In this document: positions 25,440-33,948 of the stretch, in pieces
How positions within the stretch are numbered: position 1 is the first letter of the stretch
Layout: every line of letters begins with the position of its first letter
Source: Vagococcus penaei
Lineage (GTDB): Bacteria > Bacillota > Bacilli > Lactobacillales > Vagococcaceae
Direction of reading: 5' to 3'
Length of the DNA stretch: 64,000 nt
NCBI RefSeq assembly: GCF_001998885.1
Contig: NZ_CP019609.1
Span: forward strand, 1,352,001-1,416,000
Program-made: the position numbers and the translations under genes
Notes under the pieces: generated by a model
The model's database searches: none
The model's input: the letters and a program-made list of their open reading frames with translations, nothing else
What the model was told of the DNA's origin: nothing

Positions 25440-26267
25440 ATGATGAAGTTTAGACCTTTAGGGACATTAGTAGTACTGACAGTTTTAGCAAACATAATTT
25501 TTGATCCAATGATTGCAAAAGCTGATATTGCCACAGAGTTGCCAAGCAATGGTATCTTGACTGTTGAGAGTGGGACGATTAATCCTAGTAATCCAGATCC
25601 AGAGAACCCAATAACAAGCCAGTATATACCTGATCCAGAAAATCCAGAGAAATCACTTAGCCCAACTGATTGGGGATTTGTTACAAATGGAACAGATATG
25701 TCTAAGGGAATATTCGCATTGACTAATTTGAACTTTGGTACAATCAAAGTCGGTAGTCAACAAGCCTATGCTGCGCCACTAAAGCTGATGGGAAAAGATG
25801 AAGAAAATAAAGATGTGGTTAAAGAAACACGTGGAAATATGATTGTATTTGGTGATATATCAGGTGAAGCGACTGGCTATACCATTAGTGCACAATTAAC
25901 TAAACAATTTGCATTAAAAAATGCACCTAACCAGACACTAAAAGGCAGTACAATCACGTATACTAATCCTCTACTAGTAACGTCCGTATTCGATGGAGCA
26001 CCAGTTAGCCAGATTACTGGCCAACTTAATCCTAAAGTTGTTTTAGATGAGAGTGGTGCTGCTCAAGACGTTGTTAGAGCGAATAAAGGCGAAGGAGCAG
26101 GTTTCTGGTCATTAGAGTTCGGACAAAGTAAGGACTATAATGGATTAGGAAATCTAGCAACGGATGCACAATCTGTTGTTTTAACTATTCCACCAATAAC
26201 TGCAAACGTAATTTCAAAAGGTGATTATGTTGCTGAAGTGACTTGGACGTTAGGTGCCGTGAAATAA
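25440..26267 (+). CDS. Small WxL-domain surface protein
   Basis: A 275-residue exported protein with a signal peptide ending 'MIAKA|DIATEL', a Pro/Asn-rich linker with 'NPDPENP' and 'PDPENPEKS' repeats, and a WxL domain covering most of the remainder. The WxL sites are 'GAGFWSLEFGQS' and 'YVAEVTWTLGAVK'; 'LTNLNFGTIKVGSQQAYAAPL' is the typical domain start. It probably attaches to peptidoglycan and works with the large WxL protein upstream and the DUF916/DUF3324 partner downstream. GGAGG precedes two adjacent ATGs (25440 and 25443); either may be used. Confidence 0.9.
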   Translation: MMKFRPLGTLVVLTVLANIIFDPMIAKADIATELPSNGILTVESGTINPSNPDPENPITSQYIPDPENPEKSLSPTDWGFVTNGTDMSKGIFALTNLNFGTIKVGSQQAYAAPLKLMGKDEENKDVVKETRGNMIVFGDISGEATGYTISAQLTKQFALKNAPNQTLKGSTITYTNPLLVTSVFDGAPVSQITGQLNPKVVLDESGAAQDVVRANKGEGAGFWSLEFGQSKDYNGLGNLATDAQSVVLTIPPITANVISKGDYVAEVTWTLGAVK

Positions 26268-26291
26268 TGTTAGGTAGAAAGTAGCATGTCG

Positions 26292-26343
26292 AAGTGGTGA
26301 GCAGATAGAGATACTATTATCTTATCAGTTTGCCACTTTTTCT
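26292..26343 (+). terminator. Weak terminator-like hairpin after the small WxL gene
   Basis: AAGTGG (26292-26297) with CCACTT (26333-26338) and CAGATA with TATCAG inside form an interrupted stem, followed by TTTTTCT. It could attenuate transcription into the DUF916 gene. Confidence 0.45.
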
Positions 26344-26418
26344 AATTTAAACAGGTGTTTTCACGGATGCAAAAAACAAATAGACTGGCAATAAATTAGA
26401 CACAAGAAGGAGAATTAT

Positions 26419-27579
26419 ATGGCACATTATTTTAAAAGGAAACGATTGGTCATAAATTATTTTTTACTGTTAACCCTAATTTTTTTAAGTACCCTACTTC
26501 CTCAATCAGTTTTAGCAGTTGACGAAAAAGAAAGTCAGGTCAATGCAGTAGGTTTTACTTATCATCTTCAATTTCCTGACAATCAAACAGACAACCAATT
26601 AGGCTATTATGATTTGTTGATGAAAACGGGCCAAAAACAAAAATTAGCTGTTATTTTAACAAATCCTGGAGAATCTGAAGTAATAGTTCAATTAAGACTG
26701 AATGGTGCTAAAACAAATTCAAATGGTGTGATTGAGTATGCTAATAGTCATATTAAAAATGATGCTTCACTCAAATTTCCTTTTGAGGAGCTTGTAACGG
26801 CTCCAGAGACAGTGGTACTAGCCCCAAAAGAAACAAAGCAAGTTGATTTGGAGATTAATATGCCAGAGGAGAGTTTTGACGGGGTTATTGCAGGTGGCTT
26901 ACAAATGATGCGAGCAAATAGCGATACTCAACAGACCAATAATACAGCATCACAAGTTATCAATAAATATGCGTATGCTGTATCGATTGTCCTACAGGAA
27001 AATGATAAAAAAATGACACCAGATTTAGTGTTCAATCGTGCTTATGCAAGCCAACAAAGCTATCATAATACTATTTTTATCAATTTTTCTAATAGTATTC
27101 CAACTTATATTAATGATATGACAGTGGAAGCTCAGATTATGAAAAAAGGTAGCCCAAAAGTTTTATATGACGCAAAAAAAACGTCTATGAGGATGGCACC
27201 GAATTCTTTTATTGATTTTCCAATTAGTATGAATAATGAGCGTATGATACCTGGAGAATATACGGCACATGTTTTAGTAACTGCAGGTGAGCAGAAATGG
27301 CAATGGACAGAAGAATTTATGATTGATGAACAAGATGCAAAAAAATTTAATGAGCGAGATGTTAGTTTAGGTAAAAGTAATAGTTTAAATTGGCGATTTA
27401 TTATCCTGATTACTGGTGTTGTTATCAGCTTAATCGTACTAGCTATTTTAATAGTAGTACGTTTATATAATCATCAAAAAAAGACTCGCACGGAGTTTAA
27501 ACAACATAAACGAGGGCGTCAAGGAACAACTAATGTGTCGCATAAATTAAGAACTAAAAAATCAAAAAAAAGAAAGTAA
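26419..27579 (+). CDS. DUF916/DUF3324 WxL-partner protein (WxLIP type)
   Basis: A membrane-anchored exported protein of 386 residues. The signal peptide (about residues 1-33, ending 'PQSVLA') is followed by DUF916 (about 40-160; 'FTYHLQFPDNQTDNQLGYYDLLMKTGQKQKLAVILTNPG', 'VLAPKETKQVDLEINMPEESFDGVIAGGLQ'), then DUF3324 (about 170-305; 'NKYAYAVSIVLQE', 'LFNRAYASQQSYHNTIFINFSNS'), one membrane helix (about 325-348) and a basic tail. Such proteins are encoded beside WxL genes and bind WxL proteins. GAAGGAG precedes the ATG. It closes the WxL cluster. Confidence 0.92.
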   Translation: MAHYFKRKRLVINYFLLLTLIFLSTLLPQSVLAVDEKESQVNAVGFTYHLQFPDNQTDNQLGYYDLLMKTGQKQKLAVILTNPGESEVIVQLRLNGAKTNSNGVIEYANSHIKNDASLKFPFEELVTAPETVVLAPKETKQVDLEINMPEESFDGVIAGGLQMMRANSDTQQTNNTASQVINKYAYAVSIVLQENDKKMTPDLVFNRAYASQQSYHNTIFINFSNSIPTYINDMTVEAQIMKKGSPKVLYDAKKTSMRMAPNSFIDFPISMNNERMIPGEYTAHVLVTAGEQKWQWTEEFMIDEQDAKKFNERDVSLGKSNSLNWRFIILITGVVISLIVLAILIVVRLYNHQKKTRTEFKQHKRGRQGTTNVSHKLRTKKSKKRK

Positions 27580-27656
27580 AGAGAAATCTTTTCATTAAAG
27601 CCACAGAAAGCTAGTTGATAACTATGATTGATGCTTAAGATGATTCTTTTTAAAAT

Positions 27657-27709
27657 AAAAAAACTTAGTTTAATCACTTGATATTCAAGGGACTAACTAA
27701 GTTTTTATT
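27657..27709 (+). terminator. Bidirectional terminator between WxL cluster and glycosyltransferase
   Basis: AAAAACTTAGTT (from about 27659) pairs with AACTAAGTTTTT (27695-27706), with an inner CTTGA/TCAAG hairpin; A- and T-runs flank both sides. It overlaps the end of the convergent glycosyltransferase gene. Confidence 0.82.
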
Positions 27710-28652
27710 TTTGCTTATCTTTTTTTAGAGCTTCCTCTGTTTCACGGATAATAAATATCGGTCGCTTTTTCGTTTCTAAGAAAATTTTTCCGATATACTT
27801 TCCGATGATACCAAGACATAGTAGCTGTAAGCCACCTAAAAAGAGAATGATGACAATCATTGAAGGCCACCCTGCTGTGGGATCACCGTAAGCTAACGCA
27901 CGGATAATAATAAAAATCATACCGACGACCGCAGCTAAACAAGAAAAAACGCCTGTATAGGATGCTATGTTTAGTGGTGTATCGGAAAAATTAATGATGC
28001 CATCAATGGAGTAGCTAAATAATTTCCAAAACGACCAAGACGTTTCACCAGCGACGCGTTCTCGGTTCTCAAAGGAAATGTATTCAGTATTAAATCCAAC
28101 CCAACTAAAAATTCCTTTTGAAAAGCGATTGTACTCAGATAATTCTAAGACAGAATCAACCATTTGACGTGTCATTAGACGGTAGTCACGTGCACCGTCG
28201 ACCATTTCAGTATCACTAATTTTATTCATTAATTGATAAAATTTCTTGGCAAAGAAACTTCGAATTGGTGGTTCACCTTCTCTGGTAGAACGGCGTGTTC
28301 CAACGCAATCAATATCCGAAGTGGTAATCCGTTCAATCATTTGTGGTAATAAGTCAGGTGGATCCTGTAAGTCAACATCCATGACAGTGACTAAGTCTCC
28401 AGTCGCATATTTTAGACCAGCATATAGTGCCGACTCTTTTCCAAAATTACGTGAAAAAGATAAATATCGGACAGTTGGATATTGGCTTGCTAAGAGACGC
28501 ATTTCTGCGAGCGTCTGGTCATGGGACCCATCATTAACAAAAATGTATTCATAAGTATACTGGTGTGCTTCACGAATTTTTTCCATTTCTTTAAAGAAAA
28601 TAGGAATCATTTTCTCTTCGTTAAAGCAAGGAATAACAATGGATACTTTCAT
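27705..28652 (-). CDS. Family 2 glycosyltransferase, GtrB/CsbB/YkcC type
   Basis: Membrane enzyme of 315 residues expected to transfer a sugar to undecaprenyl phosphate for cell-wall glycan decoration. The GT-A domain has 'VSIVIPCFNEEKMIPIFFKEMEK', 'YIFVNDGSHDQT' and the metal-binding 'VTVMDVDLQDPPDLLPQM'; 'YRLMTRQMVDSVLELSEYNRFSKGIFSWVGF' is typical of the DPM/GtrB branch. Two C-terminal helices lie at about residues 230-255 and 265-290. It is a single gene, minus strand, with no flippase (GtrA-like) neighbour visible. The sugar and acceptor are unknown. Confidence 0.88.
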   Translation of the reverse strand: MKVSIVIPCFNEEKMIPIFFKEMEKIREAHQYTYEYIFVNDGSHDQTLAEMRLLASQYPTVRYLSFSRNFGKESALYAGLKYATGDLVTVMDVDLQDPPDLLPQMIERITTSDIDCVGTRRSTREGEPPIRSFFAKKFYQLMNKISDTEMVDGARDYRLMTRQMVDSVLELSEYNRFSKGIFSWVGFNTEYISFENRERVAGETSWSFWKLFSYSIDGIINFSDTPLNIASYTGVFSCLAAVVGMIFIIIRALAYGDPTAGWPSMIVIILFLGGLQLLCLGIIGKYIGKIFLETKKRPIFIIRETEEALKKDKQK

Positions 28653-28932
28653 GTAGTAACTTCCTTTATTTTAATTGTAGTATTCGACTACTAATTGTAG
28701 CATTTTTAAGATAAAAAAGAAACTTTCGCCATTTTTTAGGCATTTCAAATTATTTTGTTTTATAAAATTAAAATGACTGTGTCTAACTATGTTAAGAGAA
28801 TCGTAAAATTGCTATAATAAGACTTGTAATCTTTAAATTCTTTCAGATTTAACGTATACTTAAGAGATGTGAGACGAAACTAATCTTATTTAGAAAAACA
28901 AACTAGATTGACTATAAATGGAGGATTAATAT

Positions 28933-30768
28933 ATGTGTGGTTTTGTAGGATACATTAATCAAGAAATGATTGCTTCTGAGACAATCAAAAAAATGGCTGA
29001 CCGAATTATTCACCGTGGTCCAGATGATGAAGGCTATTTCCAAGATGATTTTATTTCAATGGGATTTAGACGATTATCCATTATCGATATTAACCATGGT
29101 AATCAACCAATGGCTAATAATAATGAAACAAAAATGTTAACGTTCAATGGCGAAATTTATAATTATTTAGAATTACGTGAAGAATTAAAAGCTTTAGGTT
29201 ATGTCTTTAAGACAGACGTGGATTCTGAGGTATTAATTCATGGTTATGATGCATGGGGTGAAAAATTACTCGACCGTATTCGTGGGATGTATGCCTTTGT
29301 CATTTATGACTCTGAGAAAAAAGAAGTCTTTGGGGCGCGTGACCATTTTGGAATTAAGCCACTTTACTATTATAAAGACCAAGAAACATTCTTATGGGGT
29401 TCTGAAATCAAAGCCTTTTTAGACCATCCAAAATTTATCAAAGAACTAAATGAAGAACTACTACCGGTTCATTTGAGTTTTGAATTTATTCCGAATGACG
29501 AAACAATGTTTAAAAATGTCTTCAAATTAAATCCTGGTCATTATTTCTTATATAAAAATGGCAAATTATCTGTAAATGAATACTATCGTTTTGAATTCAA
29601 ACCAGATAATAGTTTAACAATGGACGACGTGAAAAAAGAAATTATCGATACGGTAGATGCATCGGTTAAAAAACATATGATTGCGGATGTTGAAGTGGGT
29701 AGTTTCTTATCAAGTGGGATTGACTCAAGCTATATTTTAAATGAAGCGTCTCAAGACGGAAATGTTCAATCATTCTCTTTAGGTTTTGCGGATAAAAATA
29801 TTAGTGAATTAGAGTGGGCGCAACAATTTGCGGCTGAAATTGACCAAAAAAATACTGCGATTTTAATTGATGATCATGATTTCTTTGATATTATTCCAAC
29901 AGCGATGTATCACATGGATGAACCATTATCTAATCCATCAGCGATTCAACTATATTTCTTGTCACAAGAAACAAGTAAACACGTGAAAGTTGCTTTATCT
30001 GGAGAAGGTGCAGATGAATTCTTTGGCGGTTATAATACGTATTTAGAGGCTGATGCTTTTGAGACATACAATAAATTTACGACACGAACAATGCGTAAAT
30101 TATTCGCTCAAACAGCAAAACGGTTACCACATTTTCATGGTCGTCGTTTCTTAATGCGTGGAGCTGAAGATATTAGCGAACGTTATTACCGCGTGAACTA
30201 TGTATTTAATGAAGCGGAACGTAATGAACTATTAAAAAATCCAAAATACAATAAACCATCATCGACATTTGTTAAGGGTCTATTTAATGAAGTGAAAGAC
30301 CAAGATCCTGTAACACAAATGCAACACTTTGATATTCATGAATGGTTAGCTTATGATATTTTACATAAAGCGGACCGTATGAGTATGGCAAATTCACTTG
30401 AAGTGAGAACACCACTAGTTGATAAAGAAGTGGCTGCAGTGGCGATGAAAATGCCTGTTAATACACGCGTAAAAGATGGTGTGACAAAAGTTGCATGGCG
30501 TGAAGCCTCAGAAAGTAAATTACCAGATCGTATTGTAAATCGTGAAAAATTAGGCTTCCCATCACCATTAGCAACTTGGTTGAAGCAAGATAAATACCAA
30601 AAATTAATTAAAGACGCCTTTAATTCAGCAAGTGCAGAAAAATTCTTTAATACAACTTATTTAAATAAATTGTTAGAAGAACAAAAACAAGGTATTGCTA
30701 ATATGCAAAAAATCTTTACTATTTATACTTTTATTAAATGGTATGAAGTGTACTTTATCGAGAATTAA
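28933..30768 (+). CDS. asnB: Asparagine synthase (glutamine-hydrolysing), AsnB/AsnH type
   Basis: A two-domain amidotransferase of 611 residues. The N-terminal glutaminase begins 'MCGFVGYIN', so Cys2 is the nucleophile after Met removal; 'FNGEIYNYLELREEL' and 'VDSEVLIHGYDAWGE' bind glutamine. The synthase domain has the pyrophosphate loop 'GSFLSSGIDSSYI' and 'ALSGEGADEFFGGYNTY'. Next to a D-Asp ligase-like ATP-grasp gene and a racemase, it may amidate the D-Asp side chain of peptidoglycan, as AsnH does in Lactococcus, rather than make free asparagine. This is inference from context. TATAAT at 28813-28818 may be its -10. TGGAGG lies upstream of the ATG. Confidence 0.9.
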   Translation: MCGFVGYINQEMIASETIKKMADRIIHRGPDDEGYFQDDFISMGFRRLSIIDINHGNQPMANNNETKMLTFNGEIYNYLELREELKALGYVFKTDVDSEVLIHGYDAWGEKLLDRIRGMYAFVIYDSEKKEVFGARDHFGIKPLYYYKDQETFLWGSEIKAFLDHPKFIKELNEELLPVHLSFEFIPNDETMFKNVFKLNPGHYFLYKNGKLSVNEYYRFEFKPDNSLTMDDVKKEIIDTVDASVKKHMIADVEVGSFLSSGIDSSYILNEASQDGNVQSFSLGFADKNISELEWAQQFAAEIDQKNTAILIDDHDFFDIIPTAMYHMDEPLSNPSAIQLYFLSQETSKHVKVALSGEGADEFFGGYNTYLEADAFETYNKFTTRTMRKLFAQTAKRLPHFHGRRFLMRGAEDISERYYRVNYVFNEAERNELLKNPKYNKPSSTFVKGLFNEVKDQDPVTQMQHFDIHEWLAYDILHKADRMSMANSLEVRTPLVDKEVAAVAMKMPVNTRVKDGVTKVAWREASESKLPDRIVNREKLGFPSPLATWLKQDKYQKLIKDAFNSASAEKFFNTTYLNKLLEEQKQGIANMQKIFTIYTFIKWYEVYFIEN

Positions 30769-30792
30769 TAAGTTAATCAGAGAAGGGACTAG

Positions 30793-32046
30793 ATGAGAGT
30801 GACAATGAAAAAAGACTTTATTCCGGTACTATTAGGTGGCGATTTAAACCTATACGGAATGGCTCGGTCATTTTATGAACTAACCAATAAACCAGTACGA
30901 GTCATTGCAAGTGATATTCTTGCGCCAACGCAACATGCTAAAATTTTGGATATGGAAGTTGTCCCAAATTTTGACACAGATCCTGTATTCATTAATAAGA
31001 TGCGTGAGGTTGCTAAAGAATACAAAGATTCGAGCATACCTGTTATTTTAATGGGAATGGGTGATTGGTATACTGATTTAATTTCTCGTCATTTAGCAGA
31101 ACTATCTGAGACATTTATTTGTCCTTATATTGATAAGTCACTAGAAAAAAAATTAGAAAACAAAGAAAGTTTTTACAACATTTGTGAAACCTACGATTTA
31201 CCTTATCCTAAAACACATATTATTACGAAAGATATGATGGCAAATGGAGATAGTGCTAATCCTTTCACCTATCCCGTTGCTTTAAAACCAGCTAATAGTG
31301 TGACATGGAATGAGTTTACTCATCCGATTAAAGAGAAAGTCTATATTATCCATGATGTCGCGGACTATGACCGTATCATCACTACTATTTATCAAGCAGG
31401 TTATCAAGATAATATGGTGTTACAAGAGTTTGTTCAAGGTAATGAAAGCCCAATGCGTGTGTTAAACGTGTATGTTGATAAGCATCATCAGGTGAAAATG
31501 ATGTGTTTGGGTCACCCTTTGTTAGCTGACCCAACACCATCAGGAATTGGTAATTATTTAGCCATCATGCCAGACTACAATGCAGAAATTTGCGAAAAAG
31601 TGGCACATTTCTTAGAAGACATTAAATACACTGGTTTTGCTAATTTCGATTTAAAATATGATATTAAAGACCAAACGTATAAATTCTTTGAAATTAACTT
31701 GCGTCAAGGTCGTAGTAGCTTTTTTGTTACGTTGAATGGTTTGAATTTAGCAGAGTGGGTTGTTCGTGATTATGTCTATGACGACTTAAAAGATAGTCCA
31801 AATGTCATTAGTCACATACCAGATGATGAGGGGAAACTTTGGCTAAATGTCCCGATTGATATCTTTAATCGGTATGTTCCAGCAACGCCTTATAAAAAAG
31901 TTGCCCAGCAGATGATTGCTGAAAAACGCTACGGCTATACGTTCTACTATAGTGGTGACAAGAGCATTCGCCGGTTTATTAACTTGCAACGTATGTTCCA
32001 CTACTACCGAAAAGCATTTAAAAAATATGGAAAAAGAGTGGTGTAA
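30793..32046 (+). CDS. ATP-grasp ligase, D-aspartate ligase-like
   Basis: A carboxylate-amine ligase of 417 residues with ATP-grasp features: 'TFICPYIDKSLEKKLENKESFYNICETYDLPYPKT' (entry segment), 'YPVALKPANSVTW' (ATP-binding Lys), 'MVLQEFVQGNESPMRVLNVYVD' and 'KFFEINLRQGRSSFF' (metal-binding Glu/Asn). The order asnB, ATP-grasp, racemase matches the Lactococcus and E. faecium D-Asp branch pathway, in which such a ligase adds D-Asp to the peptidoglycan-precursor lysine. The assignment is therefore probable but rests partly on neighbours. GAAGGGA lies just before the ATG; the next gene follows after six bases. Confidence 0.8.
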   Translation: MRVTMKKDFIPVLLGGDLNLYGMARSFYELTNKPVRVIASDILAPTQHAKILDMEVVPNFDTDPVFINKMREVAKEYKDSSIPVILMGMGDWYTDLISRHLAELSETFICPYIDKSLEKKLENKESFYNICETYDLPYPKTHIITKDMMANGDSANPFTYPVALKPANSVTWNEFTHPIKEKVYIIHDVADYDRIITTIYQAGYQDNMVLQEFVQGNESPMRVLNVYVDKHHQVKMMCLGHPLLADPTPSGIGNYLAIMPDYNAEICEKVAHFLEDIKYTGFANFDLKYDIKDQTYKFFEINLRQGRSSFFVTLNGLNLAEWVVRDYVYDDLKDSPNVISHIPDDEGKLWLNVPIDIFNRYVPATPYKKVAQQMIAEKRYGYTFYYSGDKSIRRFINLQRMFHYYRKAFKKYGKRVV

Positions 32047-32052
32047 TTAACG

Positions 32053-32769
32053 ATGCAACAATTTTTTACTGTTATTGGTGGCATGGGCACAATGGCGACG
32101 GAGCTTTATATCAAGATGCTCAATCGTAAAACGCCAGCAACCAAGGACCAAGATTATTTTGATTATATTCTCGTTAATTATTCAACTATTCCGGACCGTA
32201 GTAGCTACATTATGAATCCGGAAAAGCATGAAAATCCATTGCCATATTTAGTGGAAGTTTTAGAACAACAAAGTCGATTAAACCCTAGCTTTTTTGTACT
32301 AACATGTAATACAGCCCATTATTTTTTCAATGAGTTAGAAGCGGCAACAGATGTTCCAATTCTTCATATGCCACGTTTAGCAGTGTCGCGAATTGCTGAA
32401 CATTGTGAACCTGGTGTTAGAGTGGGGATTATTGGAACGGAAGGAACCATTAAAAATAAAATTTATGATCCTTATATTGAAGAAAAAGGGTATGAAGTGG
32501 TCCATCCAACCAAAGCAATTCAAGAGCAAGTGAGTACGTTGATTTTTGATAAAATTAAAGCGAAAAATGAGCTAGATACGACGCTTTATTTTGCTATTTT
32601 AGATCAAATGTTCCAAGAGCTTGCTTGTGATGTTGTTTTATTAGGGTGTACGGAATTGTCTTTAGTGGAAGATTTGCAAGAGTATCCTCGTGGAGTGGTG
32701 ATTGACCCACAAGATGTTTTAGCAGATTGTACAGTTGAATTAGCCACGCAAGTGAGACAAGAAGGTTAA
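32053..32769 (+). CDS. Aspartate/glutamate racemase family protein, probable aspartate racemase
   Basis: A cofactor-independent racemase of 238 residues. Paired catalytic Cys motifs are visible: 'FVLTCNTAHYFF' (Cys about residue 83) and 'VLLGCTELSLV' (Cys about 199); the N-terminus 'TVIGGMGTMATELYIKMLN' is the aspartate racemase subgroup pattern. Its start lies six bases after the ATP-grasp stop with a poor ribosome site, suggesting translational coupling. Making D-Asp for the neighbouring ligase is the most natural role. Substrate choice between Asp and Glu cannot be proven here. Confidence 0.85.
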   Translation: MQQFFTVIGGMGTMATELYIKMLNRKTPATKDQDYFDYILVNYSTIPDRSSYIMNPEKHENPLPYLVEVLEQQSRLNPSFFVLTCNTAHYFFNELEAATDVPILHMPRLAVSRIAEHCEPGVRVGIIGTEGTIKNKIYDPYIEEKGYEVVHPTKAIQEQVSTLIFDKIKAKNELDTTLYFAILDQMFQELACDVVLLGCTELSLVEDLQEYPRGVVIDPQDVLADCTVELATQVRQEG

Positions 32770-32785
32770 TTAAGGTGATGAAATG

Positions 32786-32838
32786 AAAAGAGTTAGTCCA
32801 ACGTTGCGGTAGCGCAATCGCGGACTAACTCTTTTTTT
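32786..32838 (+). terminator. Terminator after the racemase gene, bidirectional
   Basis: AAAAGAGTTAGTCC (32786-32799) pairs with GGACTAACTCTTTT (32822-32835), followed by TTT; an inner GCGGTAGCGC-type hairpin is possible. It also faces the convergent gene ending at 32837. Confidence 0.88.
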
Positions 32839-33589
32839 ATAAATAATAAATGAAGAGCCCAATGAGGGTCATTAAATTTAGGACGAATTCTTTTTTGCGT
32901 GTGTTTCTTGATTTAATGAAGAAATATAGAGCTGACAAGTTAATAATCACAAACCCAATTAGTTTGACTAAATTTAATTCACCGGTTTTAAACTGTGTAA
33001 TGAGTAAATAATAAATGGCAATCAGACAGATAATGGCTAGAATGAAAAACCAAACTTGGCGTTTTAAAAAAGAGTACAATCCTTGACTTAGGATGGTTGT
33101 CAGTAAAATTAAGGCAAAGGAAAAAATAAAGGGCTTCATTAAATCAAAGTGATAAGTAAAGGGGTAACTAATTGTGAGTAGCTGATTAAACACAATTCCT
33201 TTGAAAAAAGCGTTGACTAATGAATAGGTAATTGAATCAATATAAAAGAAGCGTTTGGAAAAAATTAATAACTGGAAGCCTTCATATGCTAGCAAAATAA
33301 TTGCAAATTGTAAGGCGGTCTCTTTGGTAATCATAAAGATTAAACCAATACTTAGAATGATTTTTAGACTGTAGGCTGGTAATGCTAATGAGCGTCCTTG
33401 TTTGTAGGTCATTCGGCCAAAAATTTGAAAAAAATCACAAATTAATAGATAAGCAATCATGTAAGGTAAAATATGCGGTCCTTGACTGCTATCGCGGAAA
33501 AATAAAATACCAGGTAAAATTGAGATAGCTGTTTGCATGGCAGTAATCATTAAGATATAAGGCAAAGATAGGGTCATTTTTTCTCTCAC
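32837..33589 (-). CDS. Polytopic membrane protein of unknown function
   Basis: I do not recognise the family. The 250-residue product has about eight hydrophobic segments ('LPYILMITAMQTAISILPGILF', 'LPAYSLKIILSIGLIFMI', 'LQFAIILLAYEGFQLLIF', 'FIFSFALILLTTILSQGLY', 'VWFFILAIICLIAIYYLLI', 'LIGFVIINLSALYFFI', 'LMTLIGLFIYYL') and few charged residues apart from a basic 'SRNTRKKE' loop near the end. GTG 33589 is chosen because AAAGGAGG ends seven bases upstream; the frame extends to GTG 33616 without a ribosome site. A CGGTC/GACCG hairpin lies upstream (33629-33646). Confidence 0.65.
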   Translation of the reverse strand: MREKMTLSLPYILMITAMQTAISILPGILFFRDSSQGPHILPYMIAYLLICDFFQIFGRMTYKQGRSLALPAYSLKIILSIGLIFMITKETALQFAIILLAYEGFQLLIFSKRFFYIDSITYSLVNAFFKGIVFNQLLTISYPFTYHFDLMKPFIFSFALILLTTILSQGLYSFLKRQVWFFILAIICLIAIYYLLITQFKTGELNLVKLIGFVIINLSALYFFIKSRNTRKKEFVLNLMTLIGLFIYYL

Positions 33590-33849
33590 CAGTTTCCCTC
33601 CTTTTGGGTAAGACACAATACGCGTAAACGGTCCTTAAGCTGACCGACTGTTACCTTTTACTCTAACGATATCGCGGATATTTGTCAATTGGTTGATGAA
33701 TTCATCGGCTATTTATTTTTTCTTAATTAGATTTTTTAAGCATCTAGAGGGATTGTTTTTTGATGAATTGACGTATTGTATTTCCTTGTCACCTTTTTTA
33801 GAATATCAGTTTAAACTTGATGTTTTATATATGTAAACGCCAAAATTTC

Positions 33850-33858
33850 TGTTATACT
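33850..33858 (+). promoter_or_regulatory. Extended -10 promoter of metK
   Basis: TG-T-TATACT (TATACT 33853-33858) lies directly before the start of the riboswitch RNA. No good -35 is seen, so the extended -10 probably compensates. Confidence 0.5.
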
Positions 33859-33864
33859 GAGAAT

Positions 33865-33948
33865 GTTGCAAGATTCCCGATAGGATTTACATCTATTTTT
33901 TTTGTAAAGATGCCTTGTAACCGAATAAATATCAGGGGGAATAACCGA
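33865..33948 (+). promoter_or_regulatory. SMK-box (SAM-III) riboswitch of metK
   Basis: GTTGCAAG (33865-33872) pairs with CTTGTAAC (33914-33921) as the outer helix. The conserved core TTCCCGATAGGAT follows the first strand, AGATGCC precedes the second, and AGGGGGAATAA (from 33934) is the ribosome binding site. In the SAM-bound fold the GGGGG is paired with the upstream CCC region and translation of metK stops. Sequence and position match the SMK boxes of Lactobacillales metK genes. Confidence 0.9.
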
